The notes under the pieces were generated by a model that saw only the letters and a list, made by a program, of their open reading frames with translations, did no database searches and had not been told where the DNA came from. Position numbers and translations under genes: made by a program. DNA of 11,323 nucleotides from Candidatus Woesearchaeota archaeon (GTDB taxonomy: Archaea; Nanobdellota; Nanobdellia; Woesearchaeales; WAPJ01): contig WAPJ01000078.1 in the NCBI GenBank assembly GCA_015520785.1, positions 1 through 11,323 of the forward strand, written 5' to 3'. The first letter of the stretch is position 1. Every line of letters starts with the position of its first letter. Below, piece after piece: positions 1 through 6,670 of this stretch.

Positions 1-80
1 CTCCCCTCCCTCCCCCTCCTCTTTTCTTAGGATGCGCTACCCTCCACTCCTCCACTTAACCCTCTCTTCCCTTCCTCCGT
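1..80 (+). terminator. Polypyrimidine tract, probable 3' end of an upstream unit
   Basis: The first 80 bases are almost entirely C and T on the + strand. All three forward frames hit a stop within about 82 bases and none resembles a protein. Similar C/T-rich stretches follow rpl11, secD, sod and tRNA-Leu in this window, so this is probably the transcript end of a + strand gene lying to the left. Archaeal transcription commonly ends in U-rich RNA without a hairpin; assigning that role here is inference. Confidence 0.35.
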
Positions 81-244
81 GAGGACTGTGGTCTTGTGGA
101 GAAGTAGTATGGGTTGATGCGGACGAATGAGATGGAGGGATAGGCGTGTTTATTGAGGCGCTGAGCGGGAGGATGGGATGGTTGAAGAAGCGGGAAGAAT
201 GCCTGAGAAGACCCTTCCCATCAAGCCCCTCCCAAAGAATAAGC

Positions 245-252
245 CTTAAAAA
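245..252 (+). promoter_or_regulatory. TATA-like box of rpl11
   Basis: CTTAAAAA lies about 39 bases before the L11 ATG, so transcription would start roughly 12-14 bases before the start codon. The short leader contains GTGAT a few bases before ATG, a partial match to the archaeal Shine-Dalgarno sequence. A perfect inverted repeat, ACCCC-TG-GGGGT at 253-264, sits between the TATA box and the expected start site. It might be an operator or chance. Confidence 0.45.
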
Positions 253-287
253 ACCCCTGGGGGTGCCTGGCTGCTTGTGATGATCCT

Positions 288-770
288 ATGGCAACCCAGC
301 GCGTAGAAGTCCTCATTGAGGGTGGTAAGGCGACAGCAGCACCACCCCTCGGCCCAGCCCTCGGGCCTTTAGGCGTGAATATTGGTAAGATCGTCAGCGA
401 GATTAACCAGAAGACAGCCAGCTTGAAGGGCATGCAAGTCCCCGTGACGGTTGAGGTTGACACGGAGACGAAAGAATACACGATCATCATCGGCACGCCG
501 CCCACGAGCGCCCTCCTGAAGAAGGCTGCTGGTGTGCAGAAGGGCAGTGGGAATCCCAAGGCGGAACACGTGGGGAATGTGAGCTTCGAGCAGATCATTG
601 AAATAGCCCGGACGAAGGGTGACAGCCTCCTCGGCGCAACGCTCAAGGCCAAGGTGAAGGAAGTCCTCGGCACCGCGAGGAGTATGGGTATTACGATTGA
701 CGGCAAACCAGCAGCCCAAGTGACTGAGGAAGTAGACGCGGGAGCGTATGATGAGAAGCTGAAAGAATAA
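288..770 (+). CDS. rpl11: 50S ribosomal protein L11 (uL11)
   Basis: This encodes 160 residues, the usual archaeal L11 length. L11 binds the GTPase-associated region of 23S rRNA at the base of the stalk and contributes to elongation-factor function. The N-terminal domain has the family signature near residues 15-35 (AAPPLGPALGPLGVNIGKI). The C-terminal RNA-binding domain carries the Gly/Lys-rich KKAAGVQKGSGNP stretch near 80-93 and ends in the helix GTARSMGI (about 125-132). The ATG at 288 gives the expected MATQRVEVLIEGGKA start. In many archaea L11 is encoded with L1, L10 and L12, often near secE/nusG. Here it stands alone, followed by a pyrimidine-rich gap and two genes on the other strand. 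Identification is secure. Confidence 0.97.
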   Translation: MATQRVEVLIEGGKATAAPPLGPALGPLGVNIGKIVSEINQKTASLKGMQVPVTVEVDTETKEYTIIIGTPPTSALLKKAAGVQKGSGNPKAEHVGNVSFEQIIEIARTKGDSLLGATLKAKVKEVLGTARSMGITIDGKPAAQVTEEVDAGAYDEKLKE

Positions 771-870
771 AAGCCCCTTCCTCCTCACAGTCTTCCCCCT
801 AACCGTTCCTTCTTTTCCTTTCCCTCCTCGGATTCCCTAGCGTCTACGCTTTTTCATCCCTTTCCTTCAA
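771..870 (+). terminator. Pyrimidine-rich region after rpl11
   Basis: The 100 bases after the L11 stop codon are dominated by C and T, with several T-runs (TTCTTTTCCTTTCCC type). There is no plausible ORF. The position and composition fit a U-rich archaeal terminator. The rest of the gap to 954 has no supported gene. Confidence 0.4.
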
Positions 871-954
871 GATAGGAATCCACTTTCTTCCTATGGATAA
901 AGACATATATGAGAAGAGCATGTGCAGGGGGGATGAAGAGGGAGGAGCATCACC

Positions 955-1161
955 TTAGAGAGAAAACACGCGTGAGACTCCCATGGGAAACTTGACATGC
1001 TCCCGCTTGGAGAGATTGAGAATCTCAACACTCACAATCCTCCCCTCCCCGTCATAATCAATGATGACTCCTTCTTCCACTTCTTCACTATACGCTACAG
1101 GAGCATGCCTATAGTGGATGAGAAGCACGTCGACATCCATATCATACGCTATTCGTATCAT
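955..1161 (-). CDS. DUF2283 family small protein
   Basis: A 68-residue protein that matches the DUF2283 pattern: an opening I-x-YD-x-(D)-VD-L-I segment (residues 3-16), then A-x-SEEVEEGVIIDYD (about 23-37), then G-R-I-V-S-V-E-I-L-N-x-S (about 40-51). Proteins of this family are short, widespread in bacteria and archaea, and have no established function. The gene reads on the minus strand, downstream of the methylthiotransferase, but has its own TATA box and a purine-rich GGGGGATGAG just before ATG that may serve as a ribosome-binding site. It is therefore probably transcribed separately. About 18 residues follow the conserved core. Family assignment is confident; role unknown. Confidence 0.85.
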   Translation of the reverse strand: MIRIAYDMDVDVLLIHYRHAPVAYSEEVEEGVIIDYDGEGRIVSVEILNLSKREHVKFPMGVSRVFSL

Positions 1162-1196
1162 TCTCTCATCCCCCTTATGGCTAATAAGCCTCCTTG

Positions 1197-1204
1197 CTTA
1201 TAAG
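1197..1204 (-). promoter_or_regulatory. TATA box of the DUF2283 gene
   Basis: The palindromic CTTATAAG lies 39 bases upstream of the minus-strand ATG at 1161. This places transcription start about 12 bases before the ATG, leaving a short leader that contains GGGGGATGAG. Confidence 0.55.
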
Positions 1205-1244
1205 TATTCTTTCATCTTAACCCTGCTATCATACTCACTCTTTC

Positions 1245-2594
1245 TTACACACGTGGGAATGCATGCTCGCGTAATCCTGGATCGTCAGGCTGGACGATCC
1301 TCCCCTCCAGGTAGAGGGTTTTACTCCCCGTGATTTCAACCCACGCCCAGCGGCCAATGAGCTTTTCTCCCGGCTCATCCTCCTTGAGAAGACCTTTTTC
1401 TCTCGCATCACGTATCCTGATCACGACGGGCTTATAGGCGAAGTTCCGTCCCATGAGTGTTCCTTCTTTTCCCTTCTCGGTGATGAGGATGCGTCCATGC
1501 CAGCCATGCCAGGCCCTATTCCGCTCGCGCGCGATCTCATCCACGACGTCTTTCAACCGGAGGCTCCGCTTCTTGACAATCTCACCGGGGAGTTGGGGGA
1601 GCCGGCTTGCAGGTGTTAAGGGGCGAGGCCAATACTTGCTCCGGTTCACCATGTCCGGCCTTGCTTCCTTGAGGAGGCTGAGTGTCGCGGTAAAATCCTC
1701 ATCCGACTCCGTGGGGAAGCCAATAATGATATCATCCATGAGCGTCAACCAGGGATAGCGTTCACGAAACGCTTTGACGATACGCAGATAGTCTTCACGC
1801 GTATACTGCCGTCGCATATCCCTCAAGACCTTGTTGCTTCCTGACTGGCTTGGCAGGTGGAGGAAATGGTACAGCCTGCCAAGACCCTCACCATAGGCTT
1901 GGAGTATCTCATCCAAGATTTTGAGATAATTGTGCGGGTTTCCCATGCCATTCCGCACCCAGAATGCTCCCTCCACGCGGTTGATACGCTTAAGCAGACG
2001 ATGCAAGCGTGGCATGCCAGTATCAACACCATACGCGCTATTATCCTGGCTTGTCAGCCAGACTTCAACCACGCCATCCGCCACATCCCTCCTGAGACGG
2101 TCGAGGATAAGCTCCTCCTCAACACTCCTAATATGCCCCCTGGCAAGCTTGGTACTGCAAAAACTGCAGGCACTATCACACCCCTCCGCGATCTGCAGGA
2201 TGCTCCGCCAGGCTGGCATGCGGAGGCTCGGCAAGCTTGGCTTGGCGAGGTGACGCTTCCCCCGCAGGATCCTCCGCTCGCCTACTGCTTCTGGGATGTG
2301 GTCAATCCAGTCGGGGCTGAGGAGTGATGCTTCAGGATACGCTTCTTCTAGGGCGCGATCGGCTTCTACGAGACAGCCGGTGAGGACGAGACGCTTCCCA
2401 CGCTTGAGGAGACGATCCGCATGCCGGCGGATCTTCCGCTCTGTAGGGCCTTTCACCGTGCACGTATTCACTACGACAACCTCCGCATCCTCCTCGCCTA
2501 CAAGCGTAACGCCCGCCTCGCGCAGCAAGGCTTGCATGAGGAGTGCATCCTGCTGGCTTGCACTACACCCATACCATGTGACGTGAACACGCAT
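1245..2594 (-). CDS. tRNA (t6A37) methylthiotransferase, archaeal e-MtaB/CDKAL1 type
   Basis: This 449-residue radical-SAM enzyme is of the MiaB/MtaB/CDKAL1 family. The archaeal branch converts N6-threonylcarbamoyladenosine at tRNA position 37 to its 2-methylthio form in ANN-decoding tRNAs. The N-terminal UPF0004 domain shows its three cluster cysteines: C10 (YGCSASQQD), C45 (NTCTVKGPTERK) and C74 (TGCLVEAD). The NTCxVKxPTE wording is typical of the archaeal/eukaryotic branch. The radical-SAM CxxxCxxC motif is C139, C143 and C146 in GCDSACSFCSTKLARG, followed by LTSQDNSAYG near 180-189. A TRAM-like RNA-binding domain fills about 360-435. All six cluster cysteines are present, so it should be active. 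It has its own minus-strand promoter and stands apart from its neighbours. Confidence 0.94.
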   Translation of the reverse strand: MRVHVTWYGCSASQQDALLMQALLREAGVTLVGEEDAEVVVVNTCTVKGPTERKIRRHADRLLKRGKRLVLTGCLVEADRALEEAYPEASLLSPDWIDHIPEAVGERRILRGKRHLAKPSLPSLRMPAWRSILQIAEGCDSACSFCSTKLARGHIRSVEEELILDRLRRDVADGVVEVWLTSQDNSAYGVDTGMPRLHRLLKRINRVEGAFWVRNGMGNPHNYLKILDEILQAYGEGLGRLYHFLHLPSQSGSNKVLRDMRRQYTREDYLRIVKAFRERYPWLTLMDDIIIGFPTESDEDFTATLSLLKEARPDMVNRSKYWPRPLTPASRLPQLPGEIVKKRSLRLKDVVDEIARERNRAWHGWHGRILITEKGKEGTLMGRNFAYKPVVIRIRDAREKGLLKEDEPGEKLIGRWAWVEITGSKTLYLEGRIVQPDDPGLREHAFPRV

Positions 2595-2628
2595 GCCAAG
2601 TCACACCACGTGAGCAGAAGCATTCCTC

Positions 2629-2636
2629 TTAAAAGC
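2629..2636 (-). promoter_or_regulatory. TATA-like box of the methylthiotransferase gene
   Basis: On the minus strand TTTTAAGA is centred about 38 bases before the ATG at 2594, predicting a leader of roughly 10 bases. No good Shine-Dalgarno sequence is visible in that leader. Confidence 0.45.
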
Positions 2637-2959
2637 CATGCGGAGGGAGAGACAAGACTCCTCCTCTCCTCTCATCGCGAGGCGAGCAATGCATCACCCT
2701 CCTCTCCCCCGCATACGCTCCTCTCCATCCCTTATCCTTTCACTCTTTCCTTATGGGGAAATGAAAGAGAATATCTCATCCTCCATGATGGGCCAGAAGT
2801 CTCTCCACTAGGCAACACGGGACACGTAGTAGAGTAAGACGCTCAGCATGCACAAGCGATACGAATCCACCATACAGGGAAAGAGAATCACATCCAGACT
2901 CACGAACGTGGAAGGAGTAAAAAAGAATGAAAATCCACCCCCCAGCAAATCACGCTACC

Positions 2960-2973
2960 ATAAAATTAAAAAA
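2960..2973 (+). promoter_or_regulatory. TATA region of the S74 surface-protein gene
   Basis: An A/T block (ATAAAATTAAAAAA) lies immediately before the gene. Its TTAAAAAA part is centred near 2969. That is only about 16 bases before the ATG at 2985 but 28 before the in-frame ATG at 2997, the spacing seen at the leaderless genes of this window. This favours 2997 as the true start. A purine-rich GGAAGAGGA abuts the 2985 ATG and could instead support that start. Confidence 0.45.
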
Positions 2974-2984
2974 GAGGAAGAGGA

Positions 2985-5774
2985 ATGGTTGGGCGTATGA
3001 AGAGGCGGGTAGTGCTCGTCCTCCTAGCGTTTTTCCTCCCCCTCGTTTTTGCAGCCACGCCGCTCGTTTGGCATCCTGCCGAGCAGATTAAGCCTGGCGT
3101 GCTGGGTGGTGATTTTGGTGGTGGGGATTTTAGTGTGAATGGGAGTTTTATTATTGTGAAGAATGGTTCTAATGCACCGCTGGTTGTTGGACCTGGGAGT
3201 GTTTTTTCGAGTTCGTATAATGGGTTGTATAGTGGGGGTTTGTTGCCGTTATGGTTGGGTGAGGACTTGTTAGCGTTTCGGAAGCCTCTCTTGGTGGAGC
3301 GGTGGAATGCGTCGCTGGGTGTGTGGGAGAATGTGACGGATCGGTGGCCGTGGTGGCGTTTGACGGACCGGGTTGATAATCTTGTTATGACGGATGATCC
3401 TGTGGGTGTGGTGAAGTATCGTTTTACGTTTGATCTTGGCCGGCCGACGCATGTGAATGGTTTTTTTGTGTTGCGGAATAATTATGGTCTCGATCGTGTG
3501 TATGAGGTTTTGTTGGAGGCGAGTAATGAGAGTAATTTTTCGTCTGATGATGTTGTCTTGTTGAACTGGTCGGGGAATGTTTGGACTAATCGGCAGTATT
3601 TGTATGCGGCGACTGGTGGGGGTGTGGGGAATGTGTGGCGGCGGTATGTGCGTGTGACGTTGAACGTGTCGAGTGAGCTGAGTATTCCTGTGTATTGGGG
3701 TGAGATGTTCTGGTTGCGTGCGGGTGGTCAGGGTGATGATTTTGCTCCTGTGAATCGGTTTTTGACGCCCTGGTCGTGGAATGAGTTTCTTGCTTTGCGG
3801 TCGCGTTTTCGTGGGGATGCGAGTATGCCCGCGGTGAGTTTTTCTGATGATAACAATACTGGTTTGTTTAATCCTTCGCAGAATGTTTTTGCTGTTTCTA
3901 CGGGTGGTGTTGAGCGTTTACGCGTGGATGGGAATGGGAGGGTTGGTATTGGTACGGTGAATCCGGCTTATAGTCTGGATGTTTCTTCTTCTGGTACTCC
4001 TTTGGCGTTGCGGACGTCTAATGATACGAATGTTGATATGATGACGTGGTTTCATCCGAATACGAGTGTGAGGTGGCATATTGATAGTGGTGATCATTTG
4101 GAGTTGGGTATTAGTCGGTCTGGGCAGTCTACTCTTTGGAATGTGATGGATGTGAATCCTGATACGGGTGATGTGTATTTCGGGTATAGGGTTGGTATTG
4201 GTACTGTGAGTCCTTCTCATTCTTTGGATGTGTATTCTGATAGTGCGTCGGTTTGGGGTTTGGGTAATGTTTCGGGTCGTCGTGGTTCTCTTCTTGTTTC
4301 TCGTAAGGGTGATAATGATTTTGTTGGTTTGGGCTTGTATGATCGTGATGGTGATTATTCGACGTTTGATGATTTGGATAGTGTCTTGTTTTGGGGTGAT
4401 AATGAGGGGAGTGATAATTTGCGTTTTAGTTTGGTGAAGTGGAATGGTTCCGAGCATGTTTTGGTGGATAGGATGATTCTGACGTCGTCTGGTCGTTTGG
4501 GTGTTGGTGTGAGTAGTCCTTTGGGTTTGTTGCATGTTTTGGCTTCTTCTGGTGATGCGGAGTTGTTTTTGGAGGCTGATCCGGATGATTTGAATGAGGA
4601 TGATAATCCGCGTATTGTTTTTGTGCATGATGGTCGGCGTGGGAATTTGAGTGTTGGTTTTTTGGATGGTTTTAATAGTGGGAATACGTTTGGTTTTCGT
4701 TTTGTTGATGATACGGGTGCTGATCGGATGATTCTTTCTATGGTGACGGGGAATGGTTATGTGGGTATTGGTTCGTCTTCGCCTTCTGAGGCGTTGTATG
4801 TGGTGGGGAATGGGTATTTTACGGGTACGGTGACGCAGAATTCGGATGTGCGTGTGAAGGTGAATGTGAGTGGTGTGGGTGGGAGTGTGTTGGGGGGTTT
4901 GGTGGGTTTGGAGCCGATCGTGTTTAGTCTTGATTATAATAAGCGTGAGTTGTTGTGGGGTTGGAGGGTTCTTGTTGATTCGTGGGATTCTTTGAACTCG
5001 TCTGTGCGGTCTCGTGTCTTGGGGTGTTTGGGTGGTCGTTCTTTGGGTGGGGTGGTGAATGTGTCTTTTGTTGATTGGGGTGTTGTGCGGTGTGTGTTGT
5101 CTGATCCTCTTGTTTCTGGTTTTTTGGGGTCTCGTGGTGTTCGTGTTGGTGATGCGTTGGCTGGTCGTTTGGGTGTGGCTGGTCCTTTTGTTGGTTTTCG
5201 TGCGCAGGACGTGCTGCGTGTCTTCCCGTTGGCTGTGAGGCGTGATCCTTCGACGGGTTTGTTGTCCGTATCCTATTCTGGTTTGGTGCCGTTGGTGGTG
5301 CGTGGTTTGGGTGAGTTGGATCGGCGTGTGCGTCGTTTGGAGTCTTCGAGTGGTTGGGGTGGGAATGTGTCTGTCGCATTGTTCGCGGTGAATGCGTCTC
5401 GCTCGGCGGTGGCTGATTATGCTAAGAACGCCTCGTATGCGTATCGTGCCTTGTCTGCGGACTCGCTGGAGGGGTATCGTTTGGAGGATATCACCCGGCT
5501 GATTGATTATGGCTTGGAGCCTTTCTTGCGGGATGTGGCGGTGAATGAATCTACTGCTCTCTCTGTGCGCTGGGTGGGGGATGGTCTTAATGTGACGTTG
5601 ACAAGTCTGGTTGGGAATACTTCCCTCGCGCTTCCTCCTCTCCGGCTTGATACGCCTCCCGTGCGGGTGAAGGCAAGCCTGGCGGGCGGGGTGAGGATTA
5701 TTCTCTTCTCGCGGAATGAGACACTGCTCTACACGCTTGTGGATGGGAATTGGAGCCAGCGGAGCCTCCCATAA
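2985..5774 (+). CDS. Secreted surface/fibre protein with Peptidase_S74 auto-cleavage domain
   Basis: The 929 residues (917 if ATG 2997 is used) begin with a Sec signal peptide: KRR near 6-8, a hydrophobic run 9-22 and probable cleavage after VFA (23). Residues about 85-245 resemble a galactose-binding (F5/8 type C/discoidin-like) beta-sandwich. From 305 to 615 come tail-fibre-like repeats built on RVGIGTxxPxxSLDV (319-333, 402-416, weaker at 504-518 and 592-606). A Peptidase_S74 chaperone domain follows (620-785): S620-D-V-R-V-K625 matches the SDxRxK Ser/Lys pair, GFRAQDV (737-743) and the LSVSYSGLVPLVVRGLGEL stretch with a coiled coil RVRRLE complete it. In phage endosialidases this domain trimerises the fibre and then cuts before the Ser. 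Unusual features are an insert at about 655-735 with C681 and C703, a further 140 residues after the coiled coil, about 25 N-glycosylation sequons, and no C-terminal membrane anchor. The host target and function are unknown; an adhesin or surface fibre is inferred. Confidence 0.85.
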   Translation: MVGRMKRRVVLVLLAFFLPLVFAATPLVWHPAEQIKPGVLGGDFGGGDFSVNGSFIIVKNGSNAPLVVGPGSVFSSSYNGLYSGGLLPLWLGEDLLAFRKPLLVERWNASLGVWENVTDRWPWWRLTDRVDNLVMTDDPVGVVKYRFTFDLGRPTHVNGFFVLRNNYGLDRVYEVLLEASNESNFSSDDVVLLNWSGNVWTNRQYLYAATGGGVGNVWRRYVRVTLNVSSELSIPVYWGEMFWLRAGGQGDDFAPVNRFLTPWSWNEFLALRSRFRGDASMPAVSFSDDNNTGLFNPSQNVFAVSTGGVERLRVDGNGRVGIGTVNPAYSLDVSSSGTPLALRTSNDTNVDMMTWFHPNTSVRWHIDSGDHLELGISRSGQSTLWNVMDVNPDTGDVYFGYRVGIGTVSPSHSLDVYSDSASVWGLGNVSGRRGSLLVSRKGDNDFVGLGLYDRDGDYSTFDDLDSVLFWGDNEGSDNLRFSLVKWNGSEHVLVDRMILTSSGRLGVGVSSPLGLLHVLASSGDAELFLEADPDDLNEDDNPRIVFVHDGRRGNLSVGFLDGFNSGNTFGFRFVDDTGADRMILSMVTGNGYVGIGSSSPSEALYVVGNGYFTGTVTQNSDVRVKVNVSGVGGSVLGGLVGLEPIVFSLDYNKRELLWGWRVLVDSWDSLNSSVRSRVLGCLGGRSLGGVVNVSFVDWGVVRCVLSDPLVSGFLGSRGVRVGDALAGRLGVAGPFVGFRAQDVLRVFPLAVRRDPSTGLLSVSYSGLVPLVVRGLGELDRRVRRLESSSGWGGNVSVALFAVNASRSAVADYAKNASYAYRALSADSLEGYRLEDITRLIDYGLEPFLRDVAVNESTALSVRWVGDGLNVTLTSLVGNTSLALPPLRLDTPPVRVKASLAGGVRIILFSRNETLLYTLVDGNWSQRSLP
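3939..3955 (+). repeat. 17-bp direct repeat, copy 1
   Basis: AGGGTTGGTATTGGTAC occurs here and again at 4188-4204, 249 bp (83 codons) away and in frame. It encodes the R/G-VGIGT core of two tail-fibre-like repeats, each followed by a segment ending in SLDV. Identity at the base level suggests internal duplication of a module or strong codon bias. Confidence 0.7.
4188..4204 (+). repeat. 17-bp direct repeat, copy 2
   Basis: Second exact copy of the 17-bp repeat that encodes the VGIGT core of the S74 surface protein. The flanking codons (xPxxSLDV) are conserved in protein but not in DNA. Confidence 0.7.
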
Positions 5775-5776
5775 TC

Positions 5777-5785
5777 CTTTTAAAC
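5777..5785 (+). promoter_or_regulatory. TATA box of secF-secD
   Basis: CTTTTAAAC begins 3 bases after the stop codon of the surface-protein gene and is centred 29 bases before ATG 5810. That is the leaderless spacing found elsewhere in the window. It decides the SecF start at 5810 rather than the longer in-frame ATG at 5750, which lies upstream of this promoter and inside the previous gene. Confidence 0.6.
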
Positions 5786-5809
5786 CATTCGTGTGTGCCG
5801 TGTGTCTCC

Positions 5810-6670
5810 ATGTGGTTGAAAGCATATCTGCGTCTTGCAGGGTTTTCCTTCTGGCTGATGATCCTCTTCACCCTTGTGGCTTTTGCGCATACGATCTTCT
5901 TCACGCTTTCCACGGGCATGCCATTCCATCCGGATATTAGCCTGACGGGCGGGGTAAGCCTCTCCTTCACGGTTCCGCGTGAGGTTGACTTCTCACGGCT
6001 CCGCGCTATCCTGCCTGACGTTATCATCCGTGAGAGTGTCACGCCTCAGGGAGTCCTCTATACGCTTGAGAGTCGGAATGACTCGCAGGACGCCATCCAG
6101 CAGGCAGTCTCTCTTATCACGCAACTCACCGGTCTTAGTGAGGATGATATTAGTATTCAACTCACGGGCGCGAGCCTGGGGAAGAGCTTCTATGCGCAAC
6201 TCCTCCGCGCGTTGCTGATCGCGTTTATTGCGATGAGCCTGACGGTTTTCTTCCTCTTCCGCATCCCCCTCCCAAGCGTGTATGTGATTTATGCTGCCGT
6301 GGCGGACATGCTTGGCACGCTCTTCATCATCAACCTCCTGAATCTTCCCGTCTCCGCGGCGGGGATTGCCGCGTTCCTCATGCTCCTCGGGTATAGTGTT
6401 GACACGGACATCCTCTTGACGAAGAAACTCCTCCAGCGGAAGGAGGGAAGCTTAGACGAGCGTCTCCGCTCCGCGTTCACGACAGGTATTCTGATGAGCG
6501 TGACGAGTATTGCGGCTGCCCTTGCGGGACTGCTGATTGCGAAGCATCCTGTCTTGGATCAGATCTTCCTGATCATTCTGATCGGGCTCGTCCTGGATAT
6601 TCTGAACACGTGGAGTGTGAATGCCATCCTCCTCTACCGGTATGTGCGGGCGCGGGGTGAGAAGCAGTGA
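5810..6670 (+). CDS. secF: Protein translocase subunit SecF
   Basis: This encodes 286 residues. SecF pairs with SecD in the membrane and helps complete translocation through the SecYEG/Sec61 channel. There is a first membrane helix at about 12-32, an external P1-like domain (about 35-125) with TGG at 46-48, then five helices from about 131 to 275. The conserved intramembrane motif LGYSVDTDILLTKK (193-206) corresponds to the SecF signature GYSxxDT. An in-frame ATG exists 60 bases upstream (5750), but it would overlap the surface-protein gene and add a polar, unconserved stretch. The TATA position and the clean N-terminus MWLKAYLRLAGFSFW favour 5810. The gene ends in GTGA shared with secD, so the two are translationally coupled. 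The secF-secD order is that of archaea. Identification is secure; the start is likely. Confidence 0.95.
   Translation: MWLKAYLRLAGFSFWLMILFTLVAFAHTIFFTLSTGMPFHPDISLTGGVSLSFTVPREVDFSRLRAILPDVIIRESVTPQGVLYTLESRNDSQDAIQQAVSLITQLTGLSEDDISIQLTGASLGKSFYAQLLRALLIAFIAMSLTVFFLFRIPLPSVYVIYAAVADMLGTLFIINLLNLPVSAAGIAAFLMLLGYSVDTDILLTKKLLQRKEGSLDERLRSAFTTGILMSVTSIAAALAGLLIAKHPVLDQIFLIILIGLVLDILNTWSVNAILLYRYVRARGEKQ

Larger units (their letters stand above)
2595..2984. other. 390-bp intergenic region between divergent genes
   Basis: This region separates the minus-strand methylthiotransferase from the plus-strand surface protein. It holds the two divergent promoters at its ends. The middle (about 2640-2940) has only a forward ORF that runs in from antisense to the methylthiotransferase; its translation is low-complexity and not protein-like. 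No tRNA, hairpin with a T-run or repeat array was recognised. The last 60 bases become A-rich towards the surface-protein promoter. Confidence 0.6.

Noticed and set aside
178..249. 23-codon open frame before rpl11 (MVEEAGRMPEKTLP...)
   Set aside because: No promoter or ribosome-binding site recognised, ends inside the L11 promoter, and no family resemblance.
1857..2327. 156-codon forward open frame
   Set aside because: Antisense to the methylthiotransferase, which has all its cluster cysteines; translation shows no domain.
3095..5400. Diversity-generating retroelement as the source of the biased surface-protein sequence
   Set aside because: No reverse transcriptase gene and no template/variable repeat pair in the window; the bias covers over 2 kb rather than a short variable repeat.
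5750..5809. 20-residue upstream extension of SecF
   Set aside because: It would overlap the surface-protein gene and lies upstream of the likely TATA box; the sequence is not SecF-like.
3918..5825. 635-codon open frame on the minus strand
   Set aside because: It lies antisense to the surface-protein gene. Its translation is almost all Thr, His, Ile, Arg, Gln, Asn and Pro. It stays open only because the sense strand lacks A and C, so reverse stop codons are rare.
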